Source: Bufo bufo
Lineage: Eukaryota > Chordata > Amphibia > Anura > Bufonidae
Reading direction: 5' to 3'
Length of the DNA: 64,000 bases
Assembly (NCBI RefSeq): GCF_905171765.1
Contig: NC_053393.1
Span: 69,409,371 to 69,473,370 of the forward strand
Both the position numbers and the translations under genes were made by a program. Each line of letters opens with the position of its first letter. The stretch's first letter is position 1. The notes under the pieces were generated by a model, which did not search any database, was not told where the DNA came from, and saw only the letters and a program-made list of their open reading frames with translations. Of this stretch, positions 58,362 to 64,000 are shown one piece after another.

Positions 58362-59305
58362 CATACACCTCTAGAACGGTTCCTTCTGTGACTGAGGAAC
58401 AGATTTCCGAGCTGGATGGACAAGACGCTTCTTCAGATACGGAGTCTAGTGGATGTGAGGACTCCTCAGGTCGCCCCTTATGTTCTATTGAGGAGACTGA
58501 AAGCTTACTTAAAAACATCAGGACAACAATACATTTGGATGAGTCAAAAGAACCTTTAACCATCCAAGATCAAATGTTCTTAGGACTAGAGGAGAAAAAG
58601 AAGCAAGTCTTCCCGTTTCATTCTAAAATTAGAAAGGTAATCTTGAACGAATGGAAGGATCCAAAAAAGAGACAGGCAACATTTAGAATGTTCAACTAGA
58701 AGTATCCCTTTGCTGAAGAAGATTCCAGCTCTTGGGATAAAGCCCCAAGAGAAGCGCCAGTGGCTAAAATTTCTAAAAGATCCGCATTACCCTTCGAAGA
58801 CTTGGGAGTCCTTAAGGATCCTGTGGACAAAAAGTGTGAATCCCTTCTCAAGAAGTCCTGGGAATCTTCTATGGCTTCATTGCGTCCAGGAATATCAGCT
58901 ACTTATTCAGCAAGAACTCTGTCATTATGGCTGACTCAATTGGAAGATCATATTCAGTCGGGCACTCCAAGAGAGGACATTCTAGCTTCCATCCCGATCC
59001 TAAAACAAACTTCAAACTTCTTGGCTGACGCTTCCACAGATGTCGTGAAATTATCAGCAAAAACCGCAGCTTTAGCAAACGCCTCCAGTAGGGCAATTTG
59101 GTTAAGATCATGGAATGGAGATGTGGCATCAAAAAATAGACTTTGTGCCATCCCTTGTGAAGGGGATCGCTTATTTGGGAAGACACTGGACAATATCCTA
59201 GAGAAGGCCTCCGATAGGAAAAAGGGCTTCCCTACCGAATCAAAATTTTTCCATTTAAGATGTAATTTTCGTGCCCAAAGACGTCCTGCATTTGATCAGA
59301 AATAA
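58362..59305 (+). pseudogene. DIRS-type gag-like gene, truncated at 5' end
   Basis: The frame enters directly from the Gypsy LTR. Then come an acidic stretch (SVTEEQISELDGQDASSDTE), a middle part (FLGLEEKKKQVFPFHSKIRK) and, after an in-frame TAG at 58697-58699, the conserved amphibian DIRS gag block: KISKRSALPFEDLGVLKDPV, SLWLTQLEDHIQSG, SNFLADASTDVVKLSAKTAA, LFGKTLDNILEKASDRKKG. It stops at 59303-59305. The N-terminus and the left terminal repeat are missing. DIRS Gag is thought to bind element RNA. Confidence 0.82.
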
Positions 59306-60730
59306 AAAAAATCAGGGATCCTCATGGCAATCATCGAAAAAAAAAAGAATAGAGGATTCCTCTTCTCGGATAAGTCCTCCCGTCCAAGTACCACACAATG
59401 ACGCCAGAAGTCCAGTCGGGGAAGGATTAAAAGAATTCGACCAAGCCTGGGTGCAGATTCATGCATCACCTTGGGTACTATCTGTAATAGCATCAGGATA
59501 CAGGCTGGAGCTATCAAGTATTCCCCCAGACAGATACCTGGAGAATTCAAGGTTAAAAAAGAAAAAGCAAGAAGCTCTAGAATCACAGATTGTGCTTCTA
59601 CTTCAGAAAAGAGCAATAGTCCAAGTTCCTCCAGAGGAAAAAAAAAAAGGGCTTCTATTCTTCAGTCTTTTTGGTGAAGAAACCAGACCATCATTCATAT
59701 TGATAATAAATCAGAAGAATCTAAACAAATTTATAACATACAAGAAGTTCAGAATGGAGGTCAGGTCCACAATCAACCTAATATACAAAGACTGGGTAAT
59801 GGCAACAATAGATCTATCTAATGCTTATTAGCACGTTCCAATCCATCAACATTACCAGAAATTTTTGAGAATGGCAGTCTGGATTCGGGGGAGAATCAAT
59901 CATTTCCAATTCCAGGTTCTTCCCTTCGGCCTATCCTCTGCCCCAAGGGTATTTACAAAGATTATGGCGGAAATTTCAAGCTTCTTCCATCGGTCAGAGA
60001 TAGCCATGATTCCATACCTGGACGACTTGTTAATAATAGCCCCGACAACAGAAGCCCTTCTCTTGCAGTTACAGACTATAGTCAAAGCCTTTTCACATTT
60101 AGGTTGGATCATCAATATGAAAAAGTCAGACCTAGTTCCACATTATCGGAAAGTATTCCTAGGGGTACCCCTAGATTCTTATCTAATGTTGTCCTTTCTT
60201 CTGGAGGAAAAAAGGAAAAACCTGGTCCAAAGAGTAGCAAGGTTTCAAAGATTACGCAAGACATCTATAAGAGAGATCATGATGATTCTGGGAGTAATGA
60301 CTTCCACAATATCATCAGTGAAATGGGCCCAGGCTCACTCAAGAGTGCTTCAGTCCTTCCTGTTACGGTCCTGGGATCGAAGACAAATATCTTTAAACAA
60401 GAGTCTGGAAATTCCTTTCCATGTAAAGCGCTCTCTTACCTGGTGGCTCAAAGAAGAGAACCTTTCCGGAGGTGTGGAATGGCGGCAGTCGGAGCAAATA
60501 GTAGTCACGACGAATGCAAGCAGCCAAGGCTGGGGAGCTCACCTGAACGTCAGGACATGTCAGGGACTATGGCAGAAGAGCCTTATCCGACCATCTTCCA
60601 ACATGCAAGAGCTTCAGGCAGTCTGGCAGGCACTAAAATATTTTGCTCCATCCCTGGTCCAGAATCATGTTAAGATATTTTCCGACAACTCGACCATGGT
60701 TGCTTACGTGAACAAACAGGGAGGGAACAA
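59306..60730 (+). pseudogene. DIRS reverse transcriptase and RNase H, with nonsense codon
   Basis: RT motifs run in one frame: GLKEFDQAWVQIHASPWVLS, ILIINQKNLNKFI, MATIDLSNAY, TAG at 59829-59831, then FQVLPFGLSSAPRVFTKIM and the intact YLDD (60015-60026). RNase H follows with TTNASSQGWGAHL, SSNMQELQAVWQALK and KIFSDNSTMVAYVNKQGG. After about 60725 the frame shifts. The RT of DIRS elements groups near LTR elements, but the retrotransposon integrates through a tyrosine recombinase. Confidence 0.88.
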
Positions 60731-61300
60731 GAAGTCATCTCCTCTCGGCGGTGGCAGAAAAAATATTTGGGCCGAAGCAAACCTAAAATCTCTGACGGCG
60801 GTCGATTATAAAGGGGAAAGAAAATCATCTAGCGGACTTCTTGAGCAGAGAAAAACTGAGAGAAGGAGAATTGAGCTTAAACCAGACAATATTCGACCAG
60901 ATCTCAGCAAGATGGGAGACACCGTTAATCGACTAGTTTGCTTCAAGGAAAAACAAGAAAGTCAGCAAGTTTTATTCCCTTTCTTACAAAGACAGACCGC
61001 TGCGAGTGGATGCTTTAGCACACAAGTGGCTGAAGGGTCTCCTGTATGCCTTCCCTCCCTTCTCTCTAATACCAAAAGTCCTGACAAAAGTGGCAGAAGA
61101 AAAATCCCAATTAATATTAATAACCCCATACTGGCCCAAAAGGACTTGGTTTCCGATACTCAATTCTCTAGCAGAGGAGAATTACTGGAGCCTTACCCTT
61201 CTTCCAAATCTCCTACTCCAGGGTCCGGTTCCTCATACCAACAGCCCGCAACTCCATCTGACAGCCTGGAGATTGAACGGATACTGCACCGCATAACATT
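60731..61300 (+). pseudogene. DIRS methyltransferase-like region, frameshifted
   Basis: In the frame 61006-61296 the peptide ALAHKWLKGLLYAFPPFSLI ... LILITPYWPKRTWFPILNSL is present. It resembles the putative DNA N6-adenine methyltransferase-like domain found between RNase H and recombinase in DIRS elements. The first part (60731-61005) is readable only in shifted frames (for example SLTAV, KVSKFYSLSYKDRPLRVD). Confidence 0.7.
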
Positions 61301-61998
61301 TGTTACTTCAAAAATATATATAAGATTCTGGAAAGCTTTTCTGGCTTTTTCTAAAACTTCCTGGGACCCCAGACCTAGGACTAGTTTTAGATTTTCTCTA
61401 ATCAGGACTAGACCGAGGTCTTAAAATAAGCACCTTTTAAAGGTACAGGTATCAGCATTAAGTGCTTTTATGGGTGAAAAACTGGCTGAATTAGATCTGA
61501 CTAGAAGGTTTTTCAGGGGCGCTAGTAGATTACAACCAAGATTCAGATCCTCCGTCCCAACTTCGGATTTAAATCTAGTTCTTTCGGATTCTCCCTTTGA
61601 ACCCATTCGAGATTTATCTATGAGAAGGTTGACCTTTAAAACTTTTTTTTTTTTACTCGCAATTACGACAGCTAGAAGAGTCGGGGAGATTCAAGCATTT
61701 TCGATTCAGCCCCCATACCTTACAATACTAGAAGAAAGAATTGTTTTAAGACATTCTCCCGAATTTCTTCCCAAAGTGGTATCTAAATTTCATTGCAGTC
61801 AATAAATTTCTCTTCTTTCATTCTGTCCTCATGCTTCTTCTGAATAAGAGAAGAGATTCAGTAACCTTGATGTGAGAAGATGTGTTCTTTAATATCTGGA
61901 TATTACAAAGGACTTCAGAATGACAAATCAATTATTGGTCCAGTACCTGGGCACTAACTTGGGTAGAGCAGCTAGCAAGGCTTCCATAACACGTTGGA
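61240..61998 (+). pseudogene. DIRS tyrosine recombinase, C-terminally truncated
   Basis: The core-binding part is read from about 61255 (RITFVTSKIYIRFWKAFLAF) to a stop at 61422-61424. The catalytic-domain start is in 61470-61805 (LTFKTFFFLLAITTARRVGE, which contains the first catalytic Arg). Later sequence includes VQYLGTNLGRAASKASITRW in another frame before the TTAA at 61999. The His-x-x-Arg and the nucleophilic Tyr are not present, because the piggyBac element begins there. Confidence 0.78.
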
Positions 61999-62623
61999 TT
62001 AACCCTCCTCTTATGTTAGCTTTCTGTTACTATCCATGATGTTAACGGGTCGGTTTTGACCCGTGTCTTAAATCAGCCATAAAATACCCTCTGAACAATT
62101 ATTTATCATCCAATTTGTTTCTTACCTCTTGGATACCTTGTTAGGCTTCTTTATCCTTGAAAAGATTGGTTTTAATATTTTTGGTGTGACCCCTTAGACC
62201 TTTCTTTTGATAGCATACCTCTCATTTTCAAATTAAAAAAATGGTAAAATAAACCTCAATAGAATATTATAAGTAAATAAAAGGTTGTTATGTCACCAGA
62301 ATGTTTCTGAGGAGTATTTGAACACATCTCTTAATTTATTTTTTTATATTTATATTTTTATTTTAATAACATTAACTATAATAACATTGATGGTGTTAGG
62401 GTCAATTTTGACCCATATATATTTACTTCAAGAAAATAGCCAAAAGTCTTTTTTTTTTTAACATAAAACGTTCATAAACAATGAAAAGCAAGTAATAATA
62501 CAAAATGTAGACTTGCAAGGTCAAACAAACAACACACAATCAAGCAAGGCAAACCAATAGAAATCAAGTACTAGTTTCAAAGCATCTTTGTGCAAGAACT
62601 TTCATGTGTTTGTGTGGGTGTTT

Positions 62624-63704
62624 TTAGATGCATGTGTTGCAAAAGCTGACACTTTTAGCATGTTCTTTGCAGATATATTTTTTACAGTGGAGGCATAATG
62701 TGTGTGTCTTTCTGTCCTTATTGCTGGGGCAGACCTGACACCTCTTTCTTTTAGAATCAGATGGCATCACTGGAGTTGTGGCTGTGGCTGTGCTGGTTGA
62801 TGTTGAGGCAAGGCTAGATGATGATGAGGATGCTGGCACTGATTCTCTTTGTGTTGTTGATGGTGTGGATGGAGTGCTTGATGAACTCTGCATCTGTCTG
62901 ATCACGGCTGCAGCGATTGGATCTCGAGACATCTGTTTCCTTTGCTCAATGTGTGCCTTGACAAGGGAACTTCCTAGCTCCTCGAGAAATATTCTCCACT
63001 TGTTATTTTTTTTTGTGTTCCAACCTGGGTGGATGTGGGTCCATAACACAAATGCATTGTATGCAGACACATCTAGGATGTTAGAAAACACAGCCATCGG
63101 CCATCTTGACATATCTGCCTCTTGACTTGTCCCAGAGACTATCAGTGGCCTCATTATAGGATCTGTACACTCCAGCAACAAGAAGAACACCAATATAAGC
63201 ATCTAGGCATTCCTCATTTATGTTATTCCACATGTTGCCATGGACTTTTTTTCCTTCAAGGTTTGTCATTGCAATGATCACTTTTTTTTGTGACAATGGC
63301 ATGAACAGTTCAAAACATGTTTTGATGTCACTTACTCTCGTCACAGTAAACCTTGTGATCCCAGGGGTAATTTTGATTACATCTGCTGCAGCTGCCCTGC
63401 CATGTAAGTCAGGAGGTTCTGAACTCCAACAGATCTTACCACTTTTGGATTTGAATGTTTCAGCAGGAACAGCAGCAGGTTCAGCACTGGTGGCCTCCTC
63501 ATCAGACTCATCAGATGTGTCTGTGTATTCTGGTTGATACTCTACTTCATCTTCTGCCTCAGAAACCTGCTCATCCATATCGCTATGCTGCTCTGTGTCC
63601 TCTGCCTCATTTTCATCCAAGATATAATCCAGTATTTGGCTTCCTGCAAATCTTCTCACTCTTGCATGCTGCATATTGGAGATGATTACTCTGCAAGTCA
63701 GCAA
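62624..63704 (-). pseudogene. piggyBac transposase with catalytic core deleted
   Basis: Reading the minus strand, 63704-63081 gives the N-terminal half: an acidic Glu/Asp/Ser-rich leader, ICWSSEPPDLHGRAAAADVI, and the start of the DDE_Tnp_1_7 domain (FELFMPLSQKKVIIAMTNLE, LDAYIGVLLVAGVYRSYNEA). A shift near 63120 leads to 63202-62624 with NILDVSAYNAFVLWTHIHPG, then a Ser/Thr-rich spacer and the C-terminal cysteine-rich zinc domain (RCQVCPSNKDRKTHTLCLHC, KKYICKEH). The catalytic aspartates expected between are gone. The product would be non-catalytic but could in theory bind element ends. Confidence 0.82.
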
Positions 63705-64000
63705 CTCTGAAATGTATTGGTCCTATGTTTCTTTACTTTATTTAGAGAAGCAGACAAGCAGGCAAAGAGATAGGCCCCTCCCTAACTACAGCTCACAGGG
63801 CTCAGAGGTGATTGGCTGTCAGTGTTACTAAGCAGAGAGAGTGTTTAGGATTTCAGTTTTGGCACTTATTAGTGTCCTATAATCCTATATTATAACTGGG
63901 TCAGAATTGACCCTAACACCATAAACGTCTTAATTTTGACCACAGTATTTTATAATTTAGTGAAAAGGATTATTTTTCTATTACATTGTTTAAATAGAGG
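63705..64000. other. piggyBac subterminal region to window edge
   Basis: This holds the probable transposase upstream sequence and a GGGTCAGAATTGACCC-like palindromic word at 63898-63913. No other gene is visible before the window ends. Confidence 0.5.

Larger units (their letters stand above)
62003..64000 (-). mobile_element. piggyBac-type element, internally deleted, runs off the window
   Basis: A TTAA at 61999-62002 precedes the CCCTCCTCTTATGTTAG end. Repeated GGGTCNNTTTTGACCC words occur near both sides (about 62047-62062, 62398-62412 and 63898-63912). The right terminus lies beyond the window if it mirrors the left. The transposase pieces are on the minus strand. Confidence 0.72.

Noticed and set aside
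63930..63933. TTAA as right boundary of the piggyBac element
   Set aside because: Subterminal GGGTC words at 62398 on the left align with 63898 on the right, so about 380 further bases are expected beyond this TTAA, outside the window.

Overview
The window looks like part of an anuran (frog or toad) chromosome. It has spliced vertebrate exons with GT/AG borders and a very dense load of DNA transposons (hAT, Tc1, piggyBac, short palindromic elements with TTAA or TTA/TAA duplications). A DIRS-type tyrosine-recombinase retroelement, a Ty3/Gypsy element and a CR1-like fragment are also present, a mix typical of amphibian genomes. The species cannot be named from sequence alone.

The only host gene I can support is the 3' half of a Grainyhead-like transcription factor, best matched to GRHL2, on the + strand. 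Eight exons between 3210 and 29416 join in frame: 783 nt, i.e. 260 residues plus the stop. They cover the end of the CP2/Grainyhead DNA-binding domain, the linker and the C-terminal dimerisation domain. The 5' exons lie upstream of the window. The 3' UTR starts at 29417; its end is uncertain, with AATAAA candidates at 30693 and 31543.

Layout. 1-3209: intron with an inverted-repeat element (346-845), a TTAA element (2552-2964) and a (TG)n(TA)n microsatellite. 3210-6111: exons 1-3. 6112-12026: large intron with two 0.47-kb palindromic TTAA elements, TTA/TAA-type miniature inverted-repeat elements (MITEs), and a 3.0-kb hAT (8600-11615) that carries minisatellites and minus-strand transposase remnants. 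12027-19283: exons 4-7 with MITEs and hAT relics. 19284-29298: a 10-kb last intron with a 2.2-kb foldback element (19414-21605), a hAT MITE (21823-22559), degenerate tandem repeats, and several palindromes. 29299-31600: last exon and 3' UTR, which contains an almost perfect 183-bp hairpin. 31838-33416: a nearly intact Tc1-like transposon. 37521-43758: a degenerate autonomous hAT with another inverted-repeat element inside it. 45411-50097: a hAT with a second hAT (47224-49945) nested inside, both with perfect 8-bp target duplications. 50376-58361: a decayed Ty3/Gypsy retrotransposon whose left LTR is rearranged. 58362-61998: a decayed DIRS element. 61999-end: an internally deleted piggyBac element on the minus strand that runs off the window.

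Apart from GRHL2, nothing here looks like a working host pathway. The interest lies in the order of insertion, readable from 8-bp, TTAA, TTA/TAA and TA duplications; in large palindromes inside transcribed introns and the 3' UTR; and in a recurrent motif resembling the hammerhead ribozyme core at four places.
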